Shown here: positions 42,773 through 52,865 of the stretch, one piece after another
How positions within the stretch are numbered: position 1 is the first letter of the stretch
How the letters are laid out: each line of letters begins with the position of its first letter
NCBI GenBank assembly: GCA_018136815.1
Contig: CM030931.1
Coordinates: 5,214,148 to 5,278,147, forward strand
DNA: 64,000 nt
Reading direction: 5' to 3'
DNA from: Isochrysis galbana
Lineage: Eukaryota > Haptophyta > Isochrysidales > Isochrysidaceae
Notes under the pieces: model-generated
Databases searched by the model: none
Seen by the model: only the letters and a program-made list of their open reading frames with translations
What the model was told of the DNA's origin: nothing
Position numbers and translations under genes: made by a program

Positions 42773-45022
42773 TCAAGACGCCGTCGCCTGAGTATATCCC
42801 ACGCTTTCTTTCATGAGACGGGTGAGTTGTGGGAACGTCATGGGCTTCGAATAGAATCCGTCAAAGCCTAGCTCGTCGCATTGCTTGCGCACCTCAGTGC
42901 CTGTTTCGGCTGTGAGAGCAACGATGGGGGCGTCTAGAAGCTTCTCGGTTTTCAGGATCTTCGTAGCTTCAAAACCATCCATAACGGGCATGCGCAGGTC
43001 CATAATGACTAAGTCGAAGAGACCAGCCGGAGCGTCGCGCGCAACATTGACGGCTTCCTGTCCGTTCTCGGCGACCTGCGTCGTGCAGCCCAGCTTCTTC
43101 AGCAAGAGGCAGAGAATGGCCGAGGCCGTCGGTGTGTCCTCAACGACAAGCACATGCGGTGTCTCAAGCGCCTTGAGCCCGCGCGCGGCAACGTCTGCTG
43201 ATGAGAATTTTGTGTGCGGAGCGGTGGATGCGGTGCTAACCATTGAAGGGGACTGCATGCCGGTCCAAGTGCCAGCAGTATCGAGAAGAGCCTTCGGGGT
43301 AGATGTGGGGCTCGAATCGATGGTGATGCTCTTGCAGTGCTTGGTGGCTGTCTCCACGCTCTGGATTGCGGGCTCCGGCTGGGCGACGAAGTTTTCAGGG
43401 CCGGTTTCATCGGTGAGATCCACTGCTGGGATCGAAAAATAGAAGCGCGTGTCACCCGGCTTCGAGTAGGCGCGCAGCTCGCCACCCAACGCACGAACAA
43501 GACCATACGCGAGGCAAAGGCCGACTCCCATGCCTTCGTTCCTGGCAGTGCTTGTGAGCGCGAGCCGGTCCTCGAGCTGCTTGCGCTGCTCCTCAACACG
43601 AGCCCCTGAGGACTCTGCCTGGCGGCTGAAGGCCGCGGGGCCTACGTTCTCGCCAACGTAGTCTCCCGAGCCTGCGCGGAAGCCAAGTCGGAACAAGTTG
43701 CTCTGATTAGAGCCAAGGCCGGTGCCATTATCATGAACTTCGAACCGCACCCTGGAGCCTGAGAACCCGGATTCGTAGCTGACGGAGAGGGTGATGGCCC
43801 CATTGTTGGGCGCCGCCGCTGCTGCGTTGCGGAGCAGTTGATCCAGCGCGCGCTGCAGCACGCCCTGGTCAACCTTGCACCGCGATGGCCCGGCGCTGCG
43901 TTCAAAGGTGACCACAACTCCGGGTCGAACAAGAGGAAGGATCAGGGTGGCAGCGAGGCGCCCCATGTCGGACAGAGAGACGGGGACTGCGACGGTCTTG
44001 AGGAAGGCGCCTTGCTCGAAGCGCATGGCATCGCCTGCATCGTTGATCATACGGATCATTTCGGTGAGGCTCACCATCGATTGGCGCATCAGAGCTGCGG
44101 CCTCATCAACCTCGGCAGCAAGGTCGCCGCTCAGGCTTCCACTCACGTCATCGGTCTTCGAGACGGCTAGACTGAGGGCTTGAAGCAGTACGTGACAGGG
44201 CGTCTTAAGAAGATGCAGCGTGCGCGAGACGTAAGCATCGAAGAGCTTTTGCGTGCGCTCGGCCTCCTTGAGCTGGGCCTCATAGCGTGCTTGCCGCACG
44301 CGCCGGCTTGTGTCGTCACGGATGAAGCAGCGCGTGTGGTTGAAGGTCTTCTCGCCCGACTCGTCCACCTTGTATGCCACGTTGCTGTCGATGAGAAGGG
44401 GCACGATCTTCCCCTGCTTGGTGCGAAAGCGCACGGGCACGTCCTTGATGGTGTTGCCCGAGCCGAGCGTCTTAAAGATTTCTAGGACCAGCTCCTCCTC
44501 GTCTGGGCAAAACTTCATGATGGGCTGGCCAATGTACTCCTCAGCTGTGTAGCCTAGCGTGTCGAGCTCCGTCTGGTTGGCCCACATGACGTGACCGGTG
44601 CCGCTGAGCCAGTGGAGTGCAATGGGCGCGTTTTGGAAGAAATCGATGAGCTCCGAGTCCTTTGCTCGCCTCTCAACAATGTCGTCGGAGCACGGATCGC
44701 CCGTCACGACGAGGTGGCCGCCGCTCTGTGCGATGAACCAGTCGAAGTGGGCCTTGACGGGCAGCCCCGCCTCGCCAGCGAGCGTGATCATCTCGATGTT
44801 GCGCAACCGCTCTCGCCGGCTGACGCCCGCGCGGACCGCACTGATGGCGGCCTGCAGCTGACTCTTGCCGGACTCAGTGCTCGCTGCCTGCCAGAAGGGG
44901 TAGTTGGAGAACTTGAAGAGCGGGCCGAGCACCTCCTCGAAGTATGGGTTGACGGCGCTGGCCTTATCCTCCTCATCGAGCGCGACTGCCGCCATGGCCA
45001 TGTCGAGAGCGGGCGGCGTCAT
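42773..45022 (-). CDS. Hybrid sensor histidine kinase (PAS - kinase - receiver)
   Basis: Single-exon ORF; from the ATG at 45022 the product is about 749 residues. A PAS domain lies at about 125-235 (FFQNAPIALHWLSGTGHVMW, then ANQTELDTLGYTAEEYIG). A histidine-kinase dimerisation segment follows with H270 in RTLHLLKTP; the usual HELRTP has Leu in place of Glu. The ATP-binding domain has LLRNAAAAAPN (N box), FEVHDNGTGLG (G1) and GMGVGLCLAYGLVRALGGEL (G2). The C-terminal receiver (about 623-730) keeps the acidic pair in VVEDT, the phospho-acceptor Asp in IMDLRMP (about 675) and Lys in YSKPM. No membrane segments, so cytosolic. An open frame continues upstream into Pro-rich sequence but is probably leader. 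The ligand or chromophore of the PAS domain is unknown. Confidence 0.85.
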   Translation of the reverse strand: MTPPALDMAMAAVALDEEDKASAVNPYFEEVLGPLFKFSNYPFWQAASTESGKSQLQAAISAVRAGVSRRERLRNIEMITLAGEAGLPVKAHFDWFIAQSGGHLVVTGDPCSDDIVERRAKDSELIDFFQNAPIALHWLSGTGHVMWANQTELDTLGYTAEEYIGQPIMKFCPDEEELVLEIFKTLGSGNTIKDVPVRFRTKQGKIVPLLIDSNVAYKVDESGEKTFNHTRCFIRDDTSRRVRQARYEAQLKEAERTQKLFDAYVSRTLHLLKTPCHVLLQALSLAVSKTDDVSGSLSGDLAAEVDEAAALMRQSMVSLTEMIRMINDAGDAMRFEQGAFLKTVAVPVSLSDMGRLAATLILPLVRPGVVVTFERSAGPSRCKVDQGVLQRALDQLLRNAAAAAPNNGAITLSVSYESGFSGSRVRFEVHDNGTGLGSNQSNLFRLGFRAGSGDYVGENVGPAAFSRQAESSGARVEEQRKQLEDRLALTSTARNEGMGVGLCLAYGLVRALGGELRAYSKPGDTRFYFSIPAVDLTDETGPENFVAQPEPAIQSVETATKHCKSITIDSSPTSTPKALLDTAGTWTGMQSPSMVSTASTAPHTKFSSADVAARGLKALETPHVLVVEDTPTASAILCLLLKKLGCTTQVAENGQEAVNVARDAPAGLFDLVIMDLRMPVMDGFEATKILKTEKLLDAPIVALTAETGTEVRKQCDELGFDGFYSKPMTFPQLTRLMKESVGYTQATAS

Positions 45023-46394
45023 CGGCGCGGTGCGGGATGACGGCGAGGGAGGCGAGGGCGGCGGCGGCGGCGGGAGTGGGGGGGGGGGGGGGAGGGAGGG
45101 AAGCGGCAGGGGCGACGTCCTGAGGGTTTCATTTTGTGTTCGCGGGGGGTTTGTCCATGGGGTGGGGGAGGTGCAGGGAGATGGCGGCGGGGCCGCGCGG
45201 GGGGGGGGAAGGGGCAAGAGAGATCTGAAACGAGACGAAGTCTCTAACGTTTGTTCTTTACGTGGGGGGGGCGGGCGGGGGGGGAGCGGCGGGGGGGGGG
45301 GAGAGCAGCGGAGGTCATCGTGTTCGCCGATGGGGAGCTTCTCCGAGATCGCGGAAGTCTCGGAGATCTTCCCTCCCTTCGAGGACTCCGTTGAGAATAC
45401 GCAAACCTCTTCGCATCTGCGCACTACCGATGGGCGCCTCTCCCCCCACGCGTCTGTCCCACAGCGGCGCGCAGCCAGCGTCGCAAAACTAACAGAAACA
45501 ACGGAGCTCTCTCTTCTCTCCTCTCTCTTCTCTTCTCTCCCCCCGGAGGAGTTTGCACCCTGTCCTCCCTGCCGTCTCTCGCTCCCAGTCCAAACCCTAC
45601 GAGACGCCGCGGGGGAGATCCCCTTTTACGATGCGGACAATTAAACGACTCCGAGGGCGCCGCCGCCGCCGCTCGGGACCGCCGAGGACGTTCTTTTTTA
45701 ACAGGAGGAGGGCCGTCTCGGGAACGGGAAATGAGTAATGAGTAATGAGTGCTGCTTGCCGCACTGTGCGAACTGAAGCCGCGCAGCTGCAGCGCCAAGT
45801 AGGTCGGACTAACATGTCAAAGAGAGCGTGGGCGGCTCAGCGCCCTGCATGAAGCAATCACGTCTGAAGATTCACTACCCACACCCTTGTGGGTACAGCA
45901 TGGACGCACTATTTATAGGGACGGGTACAAGTTTCGCGCTCGCCGCTCTCGACTTAGACCCTACGCATACGACCCCCGAGAGAAAATTGGGGTCCAAAAA
46001 TTGGACCCTGAAAACGCCAGAAAATGCTACCGAGAATCCCTGGTCGTATGCGAGACCGTCTCCCCCAAGCGAGCCTGAAATTTGACGCCCCCCCCCCCCC
46101 CTCACCCCTCACCCCCCCCCCCCCCCCCGCGAGGTTGTTCCCTGATACCGTCTATATGACACTTGCCATGGAACTGAGTATGATGTCACACATCTGATCA
46201 TCTGATATCATATGATACTCCCTCCAAACATCTACACTTATAAACCCGCCATCATGATAAAAATCTTCTTACTCAGTACTTAGAATCGCCGGATGCTGCT
46301 CGATGACAGATGACTGACGATTCAAGCTCCCACAGCAACACCCCCGGAGCGTCTCCACATGGCGCCGCCCCCACTCCACGGCGGTGTGACACTC
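45023..46394. other. Intergenic
   Basis: 45023-45320 is GC-rich leader of the kinase gene with poly-G runs. 46086-46132 is a C-rich tract. 46277-46402 belongs to a duplicated block also present at 58055-58183. No gene is supported. Confidence 0.4.
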
Positions 46395-46402
46395 GTCATC
46401 GC

Positions 46403-47286
46403 TAAGGCGTGGAATTACCCCCCCAGGGCCCCTATCTAGATACAAGTGAATAGCGCAAAATTCTATCTAGCTAGATAAAGATATCGGCCCCAGCCATCTA
46501 GCTAGATATAGATACTCCATTTTTCGGCCTAGATAGTGTAGATATCTAGATATCTAGATATCCAGGACTTCTACTACGACTATATATACGTAGTGCTATA
46601 AATACACCTTTCTATAAATAATGTCTTTCTTCTTTTTTTCTTCCACGCCGCTCCCCCTCCCCCCTCCCCCCTCGCCCCCCCCCCCCCCCCCTTGTTTGTA
46701 CGCGCCGCTGTTCGCTCGCCTGCTGCCCTCGTTCTCGTTGGCTCGAGGCGTGAGGAGGAGGAGGAGGGCCTCGCTGCCGCCTGTTGTTGGCATGAGTCCC
46801 CCTACCTACCCATCTTTCTCCTCCTTCGCCCGCGCCCGGGTCATCGCTTCGGCTACGCTCTTGGGAGTGGAACGCATGTTCTCGAAAGCAGGCAAGTTCC
46901 ATGATGACTTGAATAAAGCATCTCAAAGTCAGAGTGATGACGAAACACTGGAGACTGGAGCATGCGCTTTTGGCCGCAGTCAACTATGATTGATTGTGTG
47001 AGTAAGATTAGTGAGGAGCCCTTGTGTAATCGTGATCGTCTCACAGTCCACTGACCGCCGGTGCCTGCTGTCAGCTGTAAGCCCGTCCGCGCTCGACGGA
47101 CTGTAAGCAGCGGAAGAGGCCCGCTCGCTGCCCGCTATTCACTAGATATCTAGATATTTGCGATTGCCATCTAGCTAGAAATAGATAGTCGCCGGCTCTA
47201 TCTAACTAGATATAGATAGTGAAAATCGGGGGTGGATAACTAGATACTAGATAGCTAGATATCTGGCTATCTAGTTCCACGCCTTA
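46403..47286. mobile_element. Non-autonomous hAT element with 8-bp target duplication
   Basis: Ends TAAGGCGTGGAA (46403) and TTCCACGCCTTA (to 47286) are inverted repeats, flanked by GTCATCGC on both sides (46395-46402, 47287-47294). Subterminal regions are packed with TATCTAGATA-type motifs, as in hAT elements that bind transposase subterminally. The related host block at 58055-58290 has the same sequence without the insertion (GTCGTCGC at 58176-58183), an empty site. Inside is a remnant of a hAT dimerisation domain. Confidence 0.85.
46827..46989 (+). pseudogene. hAT transposase dimerisation-domain remnant
   Basis: Encodes VIASATLLGVERMFSKAGKF followed by HDDL and QSDDETLE, aligning with SSAGVERAFSQAGRLHDD and QSDDTLEH of the transposase at 52866-54821. 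Only the C-terminal domain remains, inside the element 46403-47286. Confidence 0.7.
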
Positions 47287-47294
47287 GTCATCGC

Positions 47295-48178
47295 CGTCGT
47301 CGCCGCCGCCATCGTTGCTGCACATCAAGTTGACGGCCATTAAAGGGGGGGGGGGGGGGGGGCTCGGACTCGGAGCTGGGAGCGCCGGGAATTCCCGCGC
47401 CCGAACTTGTACTAAAAAAAACTTCTTAATATTCACACCGCGCATGCGACTTTGTCATGGTTTCGTGTCGTTCCGCTGCGAGAGGCGCGCATGACGCATG
47501 AAGGCCATCGGTAAAAATACCGGAGGGGGGCCTGAAATATATGTAGTAATATATTTTCGCACGGCCGTAAGAGGTAAGAGGTCAGAGGTCAGAGGCCTGA
47601 AATCGAGTATTTTTCCAAAATTTTGCCGGAAGACCTCCGATTTTTGTTTGCTGATGCTGATCTCCCATACCAGACCCTATACCCTATAGGAAGCTTATTT
47701 AGGCCTTCGTTTGCCCATTACAGATGGTGCCCTCCACACCACCCTAGTGAGTGACCGGGCTAGAAGCTAGAATAATATGTCAACACTAGGGCCAATAGAA
47801 CACCCGCAAAATACCTAGAAAAAACGACACACTAAAATCAAAAAGCCTGTCCCGAACCCGCGATCCAAACCGGGCCCATGGTAGTGCACCTGGGCCGCAC
47901 CCCGGAAACCAAAGACAAAAGAATGAATGGGGAACGGGGAAGGGGAAGGGGAAGGGGGAAAGGAGGAAGGAAGGGGAGGCGGAAGTGGTGCGAATGGAAA
48001 TAAAGGGCAGTGGTGGCGAAATGGGAGTATATGCCGGGCGTCCAGTAGGTGTGAAGCCCAGAACCTTCAGATTTTTTTCAAGTGGCAGTGGCTGGCATCT
48101 TCCAATTTTTTGCATGGCAGCGCAACATTAGCAATAGTTATATAGGTATGTTTTGTTGTGGAGTGTACATCTCGATCT
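47295..48178. other. Intergenic with SINE-like copy
   Basis: 47287-47430 continues the block duplicated at 58184-58290. 47845-48085 is a SINE-like copy ending about 95 bp before the tRNA gene. Nothing else is recognised. Confidence 0.45.
47845..48085 (-). repeat. SINE-like dispersed repeat, copy 3
   Basis: Minus strand reads GGTGCACTACCATGGGCCCG followed by GTTTGGATCGCGGG, then a pyrimidine tract and a 'ctgaaggttctgggcttcac' tail, matching the copies at 28500 and 41805. Confidence 0.5.
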
Positions 48179-48250
48179 GGGGCAGTGGTCTAGGGGTATG
48201 ATTCCATCTTAGGGTGATGGAGGTCCGGGGTTCGATTCCCCGTTGCCCCC
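48179..48250 (+). tRNA. tRNA-Pro (AGG)
   Basis: A full cloverleaf can be drawn. Acceptor GGGGCAG pairs with TTGCCCC (one G-T). The anticodon arm is CCATC-TTAGGGT-GATGG with anticodon AGG. The T arm is CGGGG-TTCGATT-CCCCG. The D region contains TGGTCTAGGGGTATGA, typical of eukaryotic tRNA-Pro, and box B is GGTTCGATTCC. No intron. A TTTT terminator follows at 48254-48257. Confidence 0.95.
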
Positions 48251-48253
48251 TAC

Positions 48254-48257
48254 TTTT
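48254..48257 (+). terminator. Pol III terminator
   Basis: TTTT four bases after the tRNA discriminator base. Confidence 0.7.
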
Positions 48258-50325
48258 GTCGTTTTGCTCATCTGCACTTCATGAACAAATTGTAGGCAGA
48301 GGGATGGACTCTCAGCTCTCAGGCAGGGAGATGCTTGATTGTACAGGTCTTGCCTCAATCGGTTTGCTGCGCTGATGGGGCTCTTTACTTTTATTTCTCC
48401 CTCGGCCGATCTCCAATTCCAATTCCAACGGCAACTTCTCCGAGAATTTCCTATTTTGTATTTTGTATTTTGACCCAAAACACACAATCCAAATGGGAAA
48501 TGGGAAAAGGTGCTCGGTGCTCGGGAGACTTCGGTGCTGCAATCTGCAATGAAGCTGCATGCATAGAATCCATATAGTAGCGGCTAGCAGCTAGCAGCAT
48601 CCTCCTCCCAACAACATCTTATCTGTCCATCTTTGGGAGAGCCATCGGGGCCACCGTCGCCAACCGTTACATCAAACCACATAATACATAATATTAGATA
48701 TATAAGCCATCCCTAGATCTAGCAGATACTGGACACAAGACACAAGTCCTTGAGTGAGGCACCCAAATGCGCTCACAACAAATGGCTTATGGACATGGCG
48801 GAACACCCCTCCTCTGGTTTAACAATCCTCACACCCAGGAGTCCTGGCCCCTGGCCAGGAGAGCCGAAAAATGGAAAATGGATCAAAAATCCGTATAGCC
48901 GCCCAATATTCAATATTGATCCTGATACTGATACAGAACGTAGACATAGACGTAGACGACCCCCGATCTCCGACGACGTTCGTTGGAAATCGGCCTGTTG
49001 GACTGGACCAATCATGTATCATGTCAGAGCTTTTATTTACAAATTCCAAATTCCTTCACTATAGCTATAGCCCGGTCACTCACTATTATGGGGGTGTGGA
49101 GGGCACCAACCACAATCTACAATGGGTAAATGAAGGGCTGTCGAGTCGAGCGGAGCCGGAGGGCTCTGAGCCACTCCGTCGCGAGCAGCACCGGCGGCTA
49201 GCGCGGCGCTTTGGCCCTCCTCCCCACCGGGAGTCGGATGAATGAAATTCTGGACTGGGTCGGGCAACCCCATTTGGGTGTCTGGACGGGGAACGAACGG
49301 CGAACGAAGGGCTGTGGGGCGGCGAGGCGCTCCTAGCGGCCCTAGTGTGTTGGGTTTTGAGAGATTGTTAGACCTACAAAGAACTCTTCCCTCAGGGAGG
49401 GAGCCTAGGCTGCTAGAGTGCAGCGACGCAGCGAACAACGACGGACAAAGAGCCTGAGAACAACAGGATACACCGACTCACGAACACACCGGAATCATTC
49501 ACCCAAACAAAGCAAATTATCAAGCAACCGCGACCCCAAATCACCGATAACTCAAACACGTCGCGAGAGACGGAGAGAGAGAGCGAGAGAGAGAGAGAGA
49601 CTCCGCAGCGACGGCCGGAGCGTGTCTCCGTTGTAACTTCCCCACGTAGCGGAGAGTCCGAAGGGGAGCGTCATGTCGCGCGACCACGGCGATCACTTTG
49701 GATACAGATCGCAACGAGATGTCTTCACGACAGAGGAAATCTTGCCGTTGAGCGTGAACCTTCTAGACGCTTCTAACGAACAACCCTGAGTAGCAACCAA
49801 GGGGAAGAAACACCAAAGGGGCCAAGGGCTTGCATGTAGCTTGCATCAAGGGGAAAGATTCCCTCACCTAGGAAGCGAACCTACACCGATCTCCAAGGGG
49901 AGATGGCAAATTAAACCTCAAATCTCGAGCGGATAGAGCAACCGACTCGCTCGCCAAACACCTTGACCGAGAAGAAAGAAGCAAGGACCTACAAGCCAAG
50001 GGTAGCGGACCTAGGGAATGTGAGAGGAAATTTCCGAACGCCAAGACGAACGCCAAACGCCGAACGCGGGGATTCAACGAAACCCTAACCAGGCCAAGCA
50101 GAACCTACGAAGAACAGGCCTGGACAACAACGAAAGTCAGCAGGTCCCAAGAAAGAACCGGAACCCAACAAGAAACGACAAGCCTTGCAAGAAGCTAAAC
50201 AAGCCTTCACAAGGTAACTCGAGAGCCTGAGACAAGCGCGCAGCGAGTGACAGGCGACCTGGCTCCTTTGGGTCAAGATTACCCGAAAGGAGGAAACCTG
50301 GAATCTAGACCTGACAAACAGGCTA
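48258..50325. other. Intergenic, probable LTR-element sequence
   Basis: No host gene. 48260-49080 shows nothing. From about 49430 to 50471 the sequence is uniform in style and probably belongs to the 3' LTR region of the minus-strand retroelement, but the outer LTR boundary could not be fixed. Confidence 0.35.
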
Positions 50326-50858
50326 GAAGGAACGAAACAAGAACTCGAATTCTAGATCGCTAGGGACGAACCCTACCAACCTAGATGTACCTGAGCTTCA
50401 CCGTGTGGCCGCACGGCGAAGGACCTGGAAACAAGAGCCTGGAAATCGCATCATCTAGGATGAATGCGACACCCCCCGACTAAGATCGAGACGTCTCCCG
50501 ATGTCGAGCGGTGAACTTGGAAACAGAGACCTGGAACCTGGAACTTGGGCTGACCAGAGGTCAGAATCGGAACAAGAAGCAACGGAACATAGCGAGCGAA
50601 ACGTGGAGACAAGAACACCCTTTGGATCCAAAGCGAGCACGAAATCGGCGGCTTAACGCGGCGGCCTCTTTCGTACGCACTGCCCCACCCACTTCTCCCT
50701 TTTACAGGAGCTTTGCTCGGGTGTTGCGCCGGGTGTAGAGCGCAGGCAGCACGCGTTCAGCACCTCCATGATTCGCTCGGACGGAAACTTGAACTCGGAG
50801 CCCTAGCCGAGGCGTGGGGCTAGCCTAGAGGGACGGGTCCCTTACCCAAGACATGGGA

Positions 50859-51480
50859 TCAACGAGGATGGAGCCTGGATCGAGTGCGCGAAGACGGCGC
50901 ATCGAGAACGGGAGGAAGAGGAGTATCCCTGGCCGACGAAGAAGTTGCTTCCGGGGACTCAACATCTTCTGGACAAGTCTCCTCGACGGAGCGATCATAA
51001 TCATCAAGCAAATCAGAACAACGACGGAGCAACTCGGAACGAGGCTCCCAGGTGGCTTCTCGAAGAGAATAGCCACGCCACTTCACGAGGTACTCGGTAG
51101 AATCGCCATGGCTACGACGATCGAGCAACTTCTCAACGATGTACTCGTCGTCAGCCAGCGGCTCTTCATCAACGAAAGTATGATACGGCCGGAGGTTCGA
51201 GATGTGCACCTCCTCCTTGACTAACCGGTTCTCCAGATCACGGAGTCGGTACCTAGTGTCGGACAGAGCCTCTACGACGCGGTAGGGACCCGAGTAGATG
51301 AATTGCAACTTGTTGGCATGGCCTGGTAATCGCATGCAGACGCGATCCCCAGGTTCGAAACGAGCTGGTCTTTGAGACTTGATGGTAGCGTCACGGACCG
51401 ACTCAGCCTGAGCGGCTAGGGTAGCCTCGAGAGCGCTGGACCAAGAGAGGCGGAGGCTCGCATTGAGCCTGGATGCGTAC
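50859..51480 (-). pseudogene. Integrase C-terminus plus chromodomain
   Basis: The reading LRLSWSSALEATLAAQAES, FEPGDRVCMRLPGH, IYSGPYRVVEALSDTRYRL and VHISNLRPYH is the C-terminal part of a Ty3/gypsy integrase. It is followed by YIVEKLLDRRSHGDSTEYLV then KWRGYSLREATWEP, a typical chromodomain that in chromoviruses targets integration to chromatin. The N-terminal zinc finger and catalytic core are absent. Confidence 0.75.
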
Positions 51481-52069
51481 GAGCGAACGTCGGCGGACGC
51501 CGCCTCGAGAGCAGTTGGCGAAACGGTCTTCGGACTGACTGTTTACGAAACGAAGAGACCGAAGACGCGTCGGATCCACCTAGCCCACCCCCTTGGGCAG
51601 GGCCGTCGGGGGATGAATCCAGGGATGAAGATGCGTCGAAAGACCTAGGAGAATTAGAAGAAACCGAAGACAGCATAGTATCCGTAGAAATAGATTCCAA
51701 GAGGGGCAGCGAGCGAGAATCGGCCCCTAACATCCTAATAGCGTGCGGAGTAATAGAAGAACTTGTAGACGTACACGAATTTCGGAGAGTCGGGTCGCGA
51801 CTATCTCCGGGGCAAACCTGTTTCCAGGAGCCCGGGTCAAGTGTCGACTCCGGCTTCCGAGATAGCCGTTCGGCGGGGGCTTCAGCCGGCGAGGCGGCTC
51901 CCACCGTCGAGGACTGAATAGAGCTAGAGACAGGGGGAGAATCGCCGCGTCGACAGCTCTTCTCCCCAAGCGGCGTAGGGATCGGATCGGGATGGTGGTG
52001 GTGGCGTTCAGGCCCACCGCCCGCGATGTTCTCCGCCAGGGTTTGAAGGACGGGGACCCCGCCGGACCC

Positions 52070-52850
52070 CTACTGAGGCTTAACCCGGACCATCGAGCGA
52101 AGAAGCTTATGAATGTGCTCGTCCGATCCGCACTCTCCGCAGCCAGCCTCACACAGAAAGCGGATATATGGCTGACAGATGACGGGGTTGTGAGCACCGT
52201 CTCCCGTGCCATATTTCCAGGCTTCGCTGGATGGAGTGCCAGGAGGAGCTTGAGGTCGGAAAGCGCAGAAGGCACAGCCGTTTTCGTTCGTCCATTCGGT
52301 GATTCCCCTATTGATATCGTCCGTCCGTGGAGTTTCCATTGAATTATCGGCCGGTCGGCACTTCGCTAGCGCCGCCGAGACCCTTGGGTGCTTGGCATAG
52401 CCTGCTACGGCCCAGAAGCGGGCTCGGGCCCGATTCCAAAGCTCGGGCGTCCACCGGGATACGCCCAAATCGGGCGGTAGCCCTTGGCCGTTCGCCGGCG
52501 GATCGCAGCGACGGCTGGGCGGCCGAGACGAGCCTCCCTTTCGACCCGGTGGATCGGTCAGTATAGCCGGCAACGGCGAGTTGGAGTGGTAACTTGCCGG
52601 CGGTGCAGCAGCCCGATAATCAGGCTTCGAAGCAGGCGAGTGTCCCTGTCCGCGAAGAGCTTCCGCCACGGTGGCTTGGACGGCTGCCTGCACGGCGGCG
52701 ACCATGTCCGTGGTCGAAGCGGTCTTCTGGGACGAGGAAGTCTCGTTCTTTGACTCGCCTGAGGCTTTAGTGCGTACGCTAGCCACGGTTTGCTTCGTCG
52801 AGGGCCGGGATTGATGACGCTTCACCCGGGCCTGCTCGTAAGGGCTGAGG
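52070..52850 (-). pseudogene. Gag-like ORF of the retroelement
   Basis: Polar N-terminal part followed by FWAVAGYAKHPRVSAALAK and a Cys/His cluster, CAFCAFRP...HNPVICQPY, with further Cys at FLCEAGCGEC. This fits a nucleocapsid-type region on the 5' side of the chromodomain integrase on the same strand, but motif spacing is non-standard. Confidence 0.45.
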
Positions 52851-52865
52851 TACCGTTGGCAGAGG

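Larger units (their letters stand above)
50326..52860 (-). mobile_element. Decayed Ty3/gypsy chromovirus-type retroelement
   Basis: On the minus strand, in order: a gag-like ORF (52070-52850), a Ser-rich remnant (51480-52070), the integrase C-terminus with chromodomain (50859-51480), a polypurine tract (complement of CCCCCC at 50472-50477) and an LTR beginning TGTCGCATTC at 50471. Protease, reverse transcriptase and RNase H are missing, so the copy has a large internal deletion. At its 5' side it abuts the hAT transposase gene at about 52860. Confidence 0.65.

Noticed and set aside
45262-45644. Plus-strand ORFs opposite the hybrid kinase leader
   Set aside because: Gly/Ser-rich readings of a poly-G region; no conserved features.
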